NCBI RefSeq assembly: GCF_003369915.1
Contig: NC_046675.1
Location: 18,290,001 to 18,354,000, forward strand
Direction of reading: 5' to 3'
Origin: Drosophila miranda
Taxonomy: Eukaryota; Arthropoda; Insecta; Diptera; Drosophilidae
DNA length: 64,000 nucleotides
Part shown: one piece after another, positions 31,061 through 41,388 of the stretch
How the letters are laid out: every line of letters starts with the position of its first letter
Numbering within the stretch: the first letter of the stretch is position 1
Made by a program: the position numbers and the translations under genes
The notes under the pieces: model-generated
The model's input: the letters and a program-made list of their open reading frames with translations, nothing else
Database searches by the model: none
Told to the model about the DNA's origin: nothing

Positions 31061-32680
31061 ATGGATACCTACTTGTTCGATGGCGGCCGCATCACTAAAA
31101 TGGAGGTGGACTATGAGCCTGCCTGCAATGAGAAAATTCCTCTGGCAAAGGAGCTGGCCAAAAAGAATCCCGACGCCTTTCACGAAGCCATCGAGATGAT
31201 GCTGCAACTGGAGAAACAGACGCGTCTTGGCGCTGACATGGTGTCGTGCTCGCGCGTCCTTGTCGCGATTTGCCAGATATGCTTCGATGCGTCAAACTGG
31301 AATGCCCTAAATGAGTACGTCACCCTTCTGGTGCGTAGGCGCTCCCAGCTTAAGCAGGCTGTCGTGAAGATGATCCAGGAGTGCTGCACGTACGTTGACA
31401 AAACGCCCAATAAGGAGACCAAGCTCAAGCTGATAGATACACTACGTTCGGTCACTGAGGGGAAGATCTATGTGGAAATAGAGCGTGCTCGACTCACCAA
31501 AACCTTGGCCGACATCAAGGAGGCCGATGGCGACGTCGCAGCGGCAGCGTCTGTTATGGAAGAGCTGCAGGTAGAGACGTACGGTTCCATGGACAAGCGT
31601 GAGAAGGTTGAGCTCATTTTGGAGCAAATGCGTCTCTGTCTACTGAAGGAGGACAATGTGTCGACTCAAATCATAGCCAAGAAGATCAGCATTAAGTTCT
31701 TTGACGATCCGGCTCAGCATGATCTCAAGCTAAAGTTCTACAACTTAATGATTCAACTGAATCGCGATACATCTTTTCTCAACACCTCGCGTCACTACCA
31801 GGCTATTGCAGAGCCGTCGCGTAAAAAAGCTGCCCTTACACCCGTCGACTCTGCCACGGATGACAAGAAGAAACTAGATGATAAGAAGAAGAAGGACGAT
31901 GATGAAAAGGAGAAGAAGACTGAGGCCGCAGCAGAGCCGGAAGTCGAGGTCGAACTGACTGAATCGCAGAAAAAGGAGCTGACGGATAAGCTAGTCTGTG
32001 CTGTAATCTATTGTGTCCTGGCCCCGTTCGACAACGAACAAAGCGACATGATGGCCCACTTGTCCAAAAACAAGAAACTGGAGGATGTGCCCGTCTACAA
32101 GTATGAAAGGAAACAGCAAATTAGTCACAGATTTGAGTTTAAATTTTTGTTTTAGGGAAATTCTGCGCCTGTTCATGTCGAAGGAGCTGATTGACTTCGA
32201 TACATTTAACACCGACTTTGGTTTTGTGTTGGCCGAGAACGATATGTTCAAGGACGCCACCAAGCATGGAAAAAAGTGCATTGCCGAGCTCAAGGATCGT
32301 CTAATAGAGCATGTAAGCTGATATGGACTGGAAAGCTGCCCCATTTCTTGATAATAATCGTATACATTTTGTTTCAGAATATTCGCATTATTGCTATGTA
32401 CTACTCCCGGCTTCACATAGCGCGCATGAGTGAGCTCCTCAATCTGCCCGCCAGCCGCTGTGAAGAATATCTGTCCAAGCTGGCCAACAGCGACACAATT
32501 CGCGTGAAGATCGATCGCCCGGCTGGTATTATCTATTTCACCACGAAGAAGAGTGCCTCCGACATCCTGAACAACTGGGCAACCGATGTCAATCAGTTGA
32601 TGTCCCTGGTGAACAAAACATGTCACTTGATCAACAAGGAGGAGTGCGTATACTCGGTCATGTGTGCTGTCGAGGATTAG
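31061..32680 (+). CDS. Rpn5: 26S proteasome lid subunit Rpn5 (PSMD12)
   Basis: Rpn5 is a PCI-domain scaffold of the 19S regulatory particle lid. Exons 31061-32100, 32156-32312 and 32378-32680 join in phase (2, then 0) to give about 499 residues. Conserved stretches include RRRSQLKQAVVKMIQECCTY, VTEGKIYVEIERARLTKTLA, EELQVETYGSMDKREKVELI and, in the PCI/winged-helix part, NIRIIAMYYSRLHIARMSEL and LMSLVNKTCHLINKEE. Between HYQAIAEP and AVIYCVLAPFDNEQSD is a charged Lys/Asp/Glu-rich linker (about residues 255-305, DDKKKLDDKKKKDDDEKEKK) absent from human PSMD12 (456 residues). The N-terminal KMEVDYEPACNEKIP matches the family start. A likely poly(A) signal ATTAAA lies at 32814-32819. Confidence 0.95.
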
Positions 32681-32996
32681 TTGCTTATTCTATTTTTAGA
32701 TTGTGTTTTATTATAAAACGCCTGCCCATATATACCTGTAGCTCTACTAACAATCCAACCATCAAAATTTCTTCGATGTTTTCGCAGTTTGTATTCATTG
32801 AATGAACTACAATATTAAAACCAAACCAAATCCAAATCATCGGATGTTGCCAGACCGTCAAAAAATAGACAGAAACATTGACGTTTTTCAACACGTGAAC
32901 TGCTTCACTGAAAAATATCTTTTTTGCACAGAAAAGTTTGTTTGTTATTCTTTTGTTTACACCAACTGTTGAATCATTTATTATCTTAAACTGAAA
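32681..32996 (+). promoter_or_regulatory. Rpn5 3' UTR and HPF1 promoter region
   Basis: This is a compact 316-base gap between two co-directional genes. The Rpn5 poly(A) signal is probably ATTAAA at 32814-32819. The HPF1 leader must start in the remaining 180 bases, where I see no canonical DRE or Motif 1. Confidence 0.45.
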
Positions 32997-34325
32997 ATGC
33001 CAAAAGAGGACTGCAAATACGGAGAAAAGTGCTATCAACGCAATGCTGCCCATCTCGCCAAGTACAACCACCCAGCCAAAACAGATGACGGGCAAGACAA
33101 AGCAGAAGTAGTAAAACTTGCGCCAAAAAGAAAGGAAGCGTCCTGCGGGGAGGAAAAGGCTGTCGCGCCCAACACAAGCAATTCCAGTGGAGAGAGCCAG
33201 AATATGGAAAAGAGTCATGGGGAAGCGAAAGGCACCTTCGAGTCGGAGACAGCCGAATTGCACAGGGAGGCCATGAGCAACATATCTGGAAAAAATTACA
33301 TGGAAATCCTTGAGAAGCGCATCCGATTGTCAGTGCAGCAGGAGTACGATACCCTGTGTGAGTCCAACGAGTTCATTAGGCACAAATTCCTCGTCGAAAT
33401 GCCGCCTGAATTCTACGAATTCTGGAAGTTCATCAATACCCTGACACAAGACTCCTCGAAGTCCAATCGCGCTGCCGTCGAACACCTCGAGACTGTGTTT
33501 CAGTTGCAGCTGGTGGGCCCGTTTGAGTTTCTGTCGGGCACCTTTCATCGTGCCAAGATGGGCGAGCCCGGAGATTACCTAAGGCATTGGCGCTTTTACT
33601 ATGATCCACCCGAGTTCCAGACGGTTTTTGTGCGGAGGGGAACTGGCGTTCACTACGGCTATTGGAGGGACGTGCCGCAGGATAAGGAAAACTTATTGAT
33701 TGCCCGCAACGACATGGCCAATGGCTGCGAGTTTCAGTTTGTGTCCGGAAACATATTCGATGCTTTCCTTTACTATCTGGAGCACGACTTTGTCGGCACG
33801 CCTTTTACGACCGGTAAAGTGACCGCCACCAAAAAGGCAGTACAAAAGTATTTGGCGGAAAACACATTGGAGCTGGCGCAGCTAGATCGATTGCAACGAG
33901 AGCGCAACAAACGCGTCGTCGCCAAGGCGTTCCACCGAGGTGGCATCGTGGTGCCCTTCGATCGCAAGACGCAGCTGGGCTACCGTCCTCTCTCTGTTAG
34001 CGACGCCGAGCTCAAGAAGATGTTAGCACTATTTGAGCGCAAAGATCTCGGCGATGGCCTTGCCAAGCAAGCTGTGCTGGAGAAGCTGCAGCCGGTGGCC
34101 AACGCTGCTATTATCGCTGTGGACGAGTGCGATTTTGGTAGTGCCCTGGAGCTGGGCATCGACTTGTTCAGCAGCGGCCACAAAGAACTGCATATGCTTG
34201 CATCTTCTCTGATAGTGCCTGCCTATTCGATGCTCCAGCGCCCGCAATTCATTGCCATCGCCAAGGCTCACATGGAGAGCCGTAGCCGGGACTTGAACTT
34301 GAGCATGTTTGATGTATTGAAATAA
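32997..34325 (+). CDS. Hpf1: HPF1, histone PARylation factor 1, with N-terminal PBZ zinc finger
   Basis: HPF1 completes the active site of PARP1/2 and directs ADP-ribosylation to serines after DNA damage. This is an intronless frame of 442 residues. Residues about 4-24 (DCKYGEKCYQRNAAHLAKYN, then H) form a PBZ finger, C-x5-C-x6-H-x5-H, the poly(ADP-ribose)-binding type known from APLF and CHFR. A low-complexity linker (about 25-100) follows. Then comes the HPF1 core with EMPPEFYEFWKFINTL, LQLVGPFEFLSG, RHWRFYYDPPEFQTV, GYWRDVP, and EHDFVGTPFTTGKV. Human HPF1 (346 residues) lacks the finger, so this is a domain fusion that puts a PAR reader on a PARP cofactor. The poly(A) signal AATAAA at 34381-34386 is only about 20 bases from the stop codon of the convergent neighbour. 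Confidence 0.93.
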   Translation: MPKEDCKYGEKCYQRNAAHLAKYNHPAKTDDGQDKAEVVKLAPKRKEASCGEEKAVAPNTSNSSGESQNMEKSHGEAKGTFESETAELHREAMSNISGKNYMEILEKRIRLSVQQEYDTLCESNEFIRHKFLVEMPPEFYEFWKFINTLTQDSSKSNRAAVEHLETVFQLQLVGPFEFLSGTFHRAKMGEPGDYLRHWRFYYDPPEFQTVFVRRGTGVHYGYWRDVPQDKENLLIARNDMANGCEFQFVSGNIFDAFLYYLEHDFVGTPFTTGKVTATKKAVQKYLAENTLELAQLDRLQRERNKRVVAKAFHRGGIVVPFDRKTQLGYRPLSVSDAELKKMLALFERKDLGDGLAKQAVLEKLQPVANAAIIAVDECDFGSALELGIDLFSSGHKELHMLASSLIVPAYSMLQRPQFIAIAKAHMESRSRDLNLSMFDVLK

Positions 34326-34406
34326 ATCAGGTCCATCATTGTATATTATTGTGAAATGTTGCTACCAAAACCGCATTAAAAATAAAATTTCTGCACCGCA
34401 ATTAGT

Positions 34407-35233
34407 TTACATATATAAGTAAGAGCTCTTCTTGCGAGCCGGCACGTAACTGGGACTGCACGACACTCCAACTGCTTTGAGCAGCTTGAGCACTGGTTGG
34501 GCAGCCGTGGAGTCCAAAGGCAGCTTGTCAGTGTAGACTACAAACGAACTCACGGGCAGGTCCGCCTGATTTCGCCAGCTGGCAACTGTAATAAACACAA
34601 GAACTTAGAAATTTGGGGTCCTTCGTCGCTTCCTCGGTGTACTTACTGCCCGCCGCCACACCGGCTATGAAGTTGGGAGCCTCTAGCTCAGTCGTATCCG
34701 TCTCGTTCACTCCAACCCCACGTACAATGGCTATATCGTCACTATATTTTTGAATTTCCTCGCTCTTAAAGTCGACCTTTGACTTCAGCGTGATGGTCAC
34801 CGCTTTCTTGGCCAATTTGGCATATGGTAAGAGCAGCTCTGTGACCTCCCCACTGCTTGTGAGGTCATCTTCGAGAACGGCCAGTAGCTGTTTTGATGTC
34901 GGATTCCAGTGCAGCGAAGATGTCTTCGGAGGAATTCCGCATATTCGTTTGGTGCCATTCAGCAGCACCGAGCTGCCAAAGTGTGTTACGCTCGGACCCT
35001 CAACAACAACTAGAATCTCACTCTGCAGAGCGGCTACATTCAGGCCAGATTCCCCGTCGAACTTTAGCTGCAACCTGTTTCGGAAAGTAATTCATAAGGA
35101 ATATGCCAGGATCAGAGTACAGAATCGCTCACTTCTCGGCCTGGCCGACATTCTCAAATTCGTCCTCCTCGCAGTCGTCCCAAAAGGCGCGCGACGAGGG
35201 TATATTAACTTCGCCAAATCCAGGACAGCTCAT
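34407..35233 (-). CDS. PSMG1-like proteasome assembly chaperone
   Basis: This is probably the fly counterpart of PSMG1/PAC1, which with PAC2 helps build the 20S alpha ring. Exons 35133-35233, 34647-35074 and 34407-34585 join in phase (2, 1) to give about 235 residues, somewhat shorter than human (288). The start MSCPGFGEVNIPSSRAFWDD leads into an acidic EEDEFENVG stretch. A beta/alpha core follows, including SEILVVVEGPSVTHFGSSVL and ELLLPYAKLAKKAVTITLKS. The protein closes with SSFVVYTDKLPLDSTAAQPV, which resembles the PSMG1 C-terminal segment (YLCYTDVMKLDL...). Similarity is modest, so the family assignment is inference. The gene structure itself is well supported. It is divergent from ARL6IP1 and convergent with HPF1. 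Confidence 0.7.
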
Positions 35234-35501
35234 GTTGTAGTTTATGAATTAATAAAATAAATAATAAATACAATTTTTTAGCTTGCGCTCACAAATTTGT
35301 TCAAGTCACTTTCAAATCTATCGAGTAGTGAACGAGTAATCGGGAAAAGTTCGACTACGTTGCCTTTTGGCGTTGTTAACACTGCTTTCACAGCGTTGGC
35401 GTTGGCTGGCGCTAAACAAATTGATTTTTCACCTTTATTAAAGGCAACAACTAACGTTTACAACTGCAATCCAAGTCGAAACGAAACAAAGAACAGCAAA
35501 G
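35234..35501. promoter_or_regulatory. Bidirectional promoter of PSMG1-like and ARL6IP1 genes
   Basis: The two ATGs are only 268 bases apart and face away from each other, so the genes must share this promoter region. It contains CTATCGAGTAG near 35319 (a weak DRE relative), but no perfect DRE or Motif 1 that I can see. Confidence 0.6.
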
Positions 35502-36285
35502 ATGACAACTTCGCAGGTTGATCAGGTTAGTAAATGTCGATGCGCTGAACTCGAAATGCGGCGGGGTAAATAGCGTCGCCATTATGGAAAAAATTTACCC
35601 AAAAACACGCCGCCTCAATTTTAATGAAAATTTAACATTGCAGAAGCGCGCACTGAACAAGCTCAAGCATGATTTGGAGCCTTTTCGAACGCCTATAGTG
35701 AGTGCTTATGGCGTTCTCACCTGGGAGAAAAATTACTACCCAGGGGTGGTATTTGGCAGCATAAGCGTTATTTTTCTCGTACTCTGGTACATGGATCTAT
35801 CGGTCATAACGATGCTGTCCCTCCTGGCACTGCTGACTATCGTTTTGGACTATGTCTTCCCTACAATTTCCCGCTTGCTCTTTAGTGGTGTCAATTGGGA
35901 CGGAGACCACGAGGCTAAATTCGAGGATGTGTGCGGACAGATGTACAGCATCAAAGCAAACCTGGTCGTATGGTATGAGTATCTATTCAAGGAGCGCAAG
36001 TCGACAGTGGTGAGTACACAAATGAGTACTCAATTGGTTCCCACAAACGTATTAAATCTTGGGATTCGCTCACCTCCCCAGTTCGTGATCATGATAGGCG
36101 TGTTCCTCCTGGCCCTGGCTTGGATTGGAGCCATCGTCAACAATCTTCTGTTGATGTACTTGGGCACTCTTCTCATTGCCATGTGGCCTGGTCTGCAGGA
36201 AAAGCATGTCTTCAAGGGCATAACAAAGAAGGCCTCCAAGATTATCAACGAGAAAATTCAATGCGGCAAACGGAAGCTGCAGTAG
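35502..36285 (+). CDS. Arl6IP1: ARL6IP1, ER-shaping reticulon-like membrane protein
   Basis: ARL6IP1 is a hairpin-type ER membrane protein that shapes tubular ER. Exons 35502-35525 (MTTSQVDQ), 35644-36009 and 36082-36285 join in phase 0 to give 197 residues, close to human (203). The sequence has YGVLTWEKNYYPGVVFGSIS (human VLRWERAWFPPAIMGVVS). It has two long hydrophobic hairpins, about residues 40-85 and 135-175, and a basic C-terminal tail ending KIQCGKRKLQ. The first exon is short and was chosen because it supplies the only in-phase ATG with a GTTAGT donor. The frame continuous with intron 1 (from 35518) reads through without a fitting N-terminus. The poly(A) signal AATAAA is at 36700-36705. 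Confidence 0.92.
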
Positions 36286-36735
36286 AAACCTAAGCAGCTG
36301 CTCCTCCTCGTCACTTATGCACCACACACAGCCATCACATATGACCAAATATTAAACAAACCTAAGTCATCTTCAACTTGCCATCACATGAAGCACATCG
36401 CATACGCATTTACAAAACAAAAACATGTGGAACTGTGGAGCATCGCACGAACTAATTATATCATAAACTATAAGTAATCCATCTCCAAAACTCTCGAAGA
36501 GCCCATCGTGGCGGTAGCTCCATCATATTTACCACTTTAAGTTCTTAGTAACAAAAGATTGTCAGATTGGTTAAGAGGCGACTGGTGTGAGAAATAGAAA
36601 GCGCAACAAAAGACATTTTTGTGATTATTTTGAGTTAACTGAAATTTAATGATAATTCCGCCTAAGATACAAATGAGACCTAAGCGTCTAACTATATTAA
36701 ATAAAGAATTCAAATGAATAGATCAAATCAGCCTA
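36286..36735. other. Overlapping 3' UTRs of ARL6IP1 and GPKOW
   Basis: The ARL6IP1 poly(A) signal (36700-36705) lies about 30 bases from the GPKOW stop codon (36736-36738). The first GPKOW signal on the minus strand is ATTAAA (TTTAAT at 36645-36650). The two mature mRNAs are therefore expected to be complementary over tens of bases. Confidence 0.55.
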
Positions 36736-38418
36736 TTATTTGCCCCGTCCCCGCGATCTGGACCGTGATCGGGCATGCTTGCTCTTCTTTGTTTTCTTTT
36801 TGTGCTTCGTTGGGTGCCGGCGATGATCTTCCAAGCTATCATCGCTTTCCGCGCTGGAGTCATTGGCCCGACACGGCTTGTTCTTAGATTTCTTTGAGTG
36901 CTTCTTGGACTTCTTAGTAGACTTTTTTTTGTATTTTTTGCGTTCGTAGGCAGAGTCCGAATCACTTTCCGTGGACTCTCCAGTGTCGTCCGCCTCGTCT
37001 GAGCTGCTCTTCTGCCTCCGACTGCTTCTTGGGCTCGGTGATCGACGCCGCTCACGCTCATGTATGGTGCTCGGCCTGTATGTGGAAGTACTGCTGCTTC
37101 GCGGGTCCTGGATATATTTCTTTCTTTCTCCGTGGTCCTCCAGTTTTTGTGGCTTTCGATCCTCCGCCTTGTTGGGTCTGCTTTCGACTTTCTCCGACCT
37201 GTCATTTTCCGCTTTTAATGACTTGCGGTCTTCATCCTTGCAGCTCCGTCGGTCTTCATCTTTAAATGATCTCTGATGCTCCTTCTTAAAGCTTTTTCGC
37301 TCCCTATCTTCATTCCTATTCGACTTGCTCTCCTCCCTACGGTCTCTGTTTCTGACTTCCGATGGTTTTTCCTGCCTCACAATGATTTGGCCATGTTCGT
37401 TCTCCTGCTTTTTGAGCTCATTGTATTTGGCACTATCTGAAATTCGAATCTCAATTTTTAGTTATGGTTTCATTTCTTTGATTTCTCTTGAGTTCACTTA
37501 CTTATGCACTTTCCATACTCCGAGTACTCCTTTCGGGATACTGGCTGACAGAGAAACTCATTGAATGTCTCCTTGTTGCCACCAATTGCCATTTTGACAA
37601 TCACTCGCCCCGCATGGTCATCGAATCCCTCTATTTGCCCGTATTGATCCTTTTGTTTTCCACCTAGGATGCGGACAAATGCTTGCTTTTTGATCTCCAG
37701 CACCTCATTATTTTCCGGCTGCACAAGAAGGGCCTTGGGTTTGAGTGCCTTGTCAGCTCCAAGGCCCATGCCCTTTGGCCGCAGGAATGGCGCCTCGTCA
37801 ACAGGTGCTGATCCTTTTTTCTTGGGTGGGGGGTCTACCCACCCCATGCCACGCAGCATGGCCAGGCCAAACTGTTGAATGGGTATGGATTCATAATCAT
37901 CTAAGCAGGCTTCTTTGGCACCTTCTAGGGGTAGATCATCCGCCTTTACGGCAGGCAGGACGAGCTTCTCCCCCTTCAGATTTTCGCTTCCATTGGCTTG
38001 GGCAGCAGCTAGCAATTCACGTGCTGCCCTTTGCTCCAGACTGTCAGTCGAAGTTGCTGCAGTGACCTCAGCAATTGATTGAGGTGCGGATGTCGACTCA
38101 TCGGGATCTGGCTCATCCTCTCCAAGCAGAACTTGCCTCCTTTTCATTAAACTTGCAAGCGCCGAAGAGGTCTTTTGATTGCGCTGCATTTGTATAACCA
38201 GCGGCGCAGCCTCTGCTCTTTCGCTGAAAAACCAGAAGCCCTTGAATGAAATGGTTTTTTGTGAGAAAAGTATTCACTTACGCGACCAGCTTGATTTCCT
38301 TTCCCTCCACGCATTTTATGAGCTCCACTCTGTTTTCATCTTTTGCGACTTTTCTGGGCAAAATGTTCGGCTTCTTGGCCACTTTAATAAAGCCAAATGA
38401 TATTTTGTTTGTGTCCAT
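36736..38418 (-). CDS. GPKOW: GPKOW, G-patch and KOW spliceosomal protein with RS/charged tail
   Basis: GPKOW (yeast Spp2 relative) binds the spliceosomal helicase DHX16/Prp2 through its G-patch. Exons 38282-38418, 37502-38223 and 36736-37436 join in phase (2, 1) to give 519 residues. The N-terminus MDTNKISFGFIKVAKKPNIL is the family's Spp2-like start (ISFGF). The G-patch is near residues 158-195 (IPIQQFGLAMLRGMGWVDPP). A KOW motif is near 222-270 (VRILGGKQKDQYGQIEGFDD ... GRVIVKM). From about residue 285 the protein is a 230-residue Lys/Arg/Asp/Glu/Ser tail ending SRSRSRGRGK. I see no second KOW, which human GPKOW has. It is divergent from CCT3. Confidence 0.92.
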
Positions 38419-39002
38419 GGCTTGCACGGCGTTTTTATTTATCCCTTTGTATATTATAGTGTACAAAAGATTTATAAACAAAACCGCAACAGCTGATAAA
38501 CAACGAGGATGCCAACTCTCTCTTCAATATACCGATAGGATATTTTATTTATTCTATTAAAAGGAGCTTGTACGGGATGAGTCGGAATCCTTAATTATGA
38601 CTACAATGATCATGTATGTGTACAAATAATTTCTTTCATAGCTGATTTCCACTGAAAAAATACCGTCTGCATTCATTGCCTCCACAGCTGGTAACTACTG
38701 GGATGCCAACTCACTTTTCAATCTATCGACAGAAACACGATTGTTCCACGATAAACTCAAACTTTGAACAATATCTTTGATTTTAAATCAAAATATCAAG
38801 TGCGTAAATTATAATTATTACCAAATTGTTATGGAAGAGGCCAAGATCAGTAAAACTAGACATTCCAATTAAATATTTATCGAATCTTCTAGAATCGTGT
38901 GTCATCGGCGTCTATAACCTCACTCATTCTTCAAACAGCGGCAGCGACAGCAGCACGAGTTCTTTTGTTTTCACGTAGAGATAAATTAAAGAATATAAAA
39001 AA
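38419..39002. promoter_or_regulatory. Divergent promoter region of GPKOW and CCT3
   Basis: The region holds two related motifs, GATGCCAACTC followed about 10 bases later by an ATACCGATAGG or CTATCGACAG element, at about 38509-38538 and 38702-38731. They may be one core-promoter module duplicated, one for each direction. No TATA box is evident. Confidence 0.4.
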
Positions 39003-40847
39003 ATGTTTGGTGGACAGCAACCAATACTCGTGTTGAGTAAGTATTGAATTTTAATCAATTTAAAGTCGCCAGGGCCTACAATCTTTGTCCGTAGGTCAAA
39101 ACACAAAACGCGAATCTGGCCGCAAAGTGCAGTTGGAGAATATTCAAGCCGGAAAGGTAAGTGTGTGCGTGTGTGACTCACATGGCTGGATTTGTCGAGA
39201 GCTCCTCGCCTGCATTGGTGGCCATCTGCTGACATTATTGCTGTTTTCTAGGCTATTGCCGATGTGATTCGCACTTGCCTAGGACCACAGGCAATGCTGA
39301 AAATGCTGATGGATCCCATGGGCGGCATTGTAATGACAAACGACGGAAATGCCATACTCCGTGAGATCACCGTTCAGCATCCGGCGGCAAAGAGCATGAT
39401 TGAAATAGCCCGCACACAGGACGAAGAGGTAGGCGATGGTACCACCTCCGTTATTGTGCTGGCTGGTGAGATGCTGGCCGCCGCCGAGCCTTTCCTTCAG
39501 CAGCAAATCCATCCTACAGTGATCATTCGCGCCTACCGTGAGGCCCTCGAAGACATCGTTGGTTACTTGCTGTCCGGCCTAAGTGTGGAGTTGGACGTCA
39601 AGGACAAGGCAAAGATGGCTCAAGTGGTCAAGGCCTGTGTTGGTACGAAATTCATTGGCAAGTGGTCGGATCTGGCTGTTAAAATTGCACTGGATGCAGT
39701 GGAGACAGTTACGCTTAATGAAAACGGCCGTTTGGAGGTGGACATCAAGCGGTAAGGGCTTGATTTTCGTTTATGGAGTCTATTTTTAGAGTATTTTCAT
39801 CCCGACAGTTATGCCAAGGTGGAGAAGATTCCGGGTGGTGCCATCGAAGAGTCGTGTGTTCTGAAGGGCGTTATGATCAACAAGGATGTGACGCATCCTA
39901 AAATGCGTCGCTATATTGAGAATCCTCGCATCGTTCTGCTCGACTGCTCTCTCGAATACAAAAAAGGAGAGAGTCAGACCAATGTAGAAATCATTGGAGA
40001 GCAGGACTTCACTCGCATGTTGCAGATCGAGGAAGAGTTTGTCCAGCGCATCTGTGCTGACATCATCGCCGTCAAGCCGGATCTTGTTTTCACTGAGAAG
40101 GGTGTTTCGGATCTGGCGCAACACTATCTCCTGAAGGCAGGCATCACTGCCATCCGTCGCCTGCGCAAGACGGACAACTTGCGCATTGCCCGGGCCTGTG
40201 GAGCCACCATTGTCAACCGTACTGAAGAGCTGACCGAGCAGGATGTTGGAACTGGAGCCGGTCTCTTTGAGATCAAGAAAATTGGCGATGAGTACTTTAC
40301 CTTTGTCACGGAGTGCAAGGACCCGAAGGCATGCACCATACTGTTGCGCGGTGCCAGCAAGGATATTCTCAATGAAACTGAGCGCAATCTCCAAGATGCC
40401 TTGAATGTTGCTCGCAATCTGGTGTTGGAGCCGCGTCTTGTGGCTGGCGGTGGCGCTGTGGAGATGGCTGCCTCACAGCTTCTTTCTCGCAAGCAAGTTA
40501 AGGGGCCCTATACCGCGGTGGCTCATGCCCTGGAGATCATACCTCGTACCCTGGCCCAAAACTGTGGTGCCAACACTATTCGCGCTCTCACCGCCCTGCG
40601 TGCCAAGCATGCTTCCCACACCGGCGACGGTGTGTGCGCCTGGGGCATTGATGGCGAGTCCGGCGAGATTGTTGATATGAACGTGAAGAACATTTGGGAG
40701 CCGTTGGCCGTCAAACTGCAGACCTATAAAACCGCCGTGGAAACAGCCATCTTGTTGCTGCGCATTGATGACATTGTTTCCGGCTCAAAGAAGCGTGGTG
40801 GCAACGAGCCAACCAATCCGGCCGCCATGGCCCAAGGCCAGGAATAG
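39003..40847 (+). CDS. CCT3: T-complex chaperonin subunit gamma (CCT3)
   Basis: CCT3 is one of eight subunits of the cytosolic TRiC/CCT chaperonin that folds actin and tubulin. Exons 39003-39036, 39095-39156, 39252-39751 and 39809-40847 join in phase (1, 0, 2) to give 544 residues, the usual size. The start MFGGQQPILVLSQNTKRESG is the CCT3 N-terminus. ATP-site motifs are RTCLGPQAMLKMLMDPMGG, NDGNAIL and DEEVGDGTTSVIVLAGE. The apical and C-terminal equatorial parts follow, with LRGASKDILNETERNLQDAL, VAGGGAVEM and LLRIDDIVSGSKKRGG. The AATAAA poly(A) signal is at 40883-40888. The gene shows no damage. Confidence 0.97.
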
Positions 40848-41388
40848 TCTTTGAACAAACACAATGTGTATTAATAATGCTTAATAAATTGTAATATCTA
40901 ATTTAACACACAAAACACACACACACCAATCACACCCAAATGTCTAACATTTATCTTGGGCTAAGAGACCCAGGCAGATTGCCCCTTGTCTCCCACACAA
41001 AATTTTGCGCTGCATTTTCTCTCATTAACAATCCGTATACAAATAAAACTGTCAAAATCAAGCACTGTTTATTTTTAATGATTTGCTTATTTCAACAACT
41101 GACTCCAAGCCAGCATTTAAGCTAGTGAGTTACTGTCCATGACGATTTAAAGTACATACCTTGGGAGATATGTTCAGATTATATACAGTCTATAATCTGC
41201 CGCCAGCACAAAAGATGAACGAGCAGTGGCGGAGGTCATAGGAAAACTCAATACAACTAGTGTATACCTTGGCATACCATACCTAAACTTGACCTATGGG
41301 GATCTTGATAGTTCGCTACGAGCTTCGTACAGGCGCTCATCCATCAACTTTAGTACCTTTTTTAAATATAGTTTCTGTTAAGTTCGTT
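40848..41388. other. Convergent 3' flanks of CCT3 and METTL4
   Basis: CCT3 uses AATAAA at 40883-40888. METTL4 on the minus strand has AATAAA (TTTATT at 41068-41073), so its 3' UTR would be about 320 bases. There is a short CA-rich tract at 40906-40925. No gene was seen. Confidence 0.55.
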
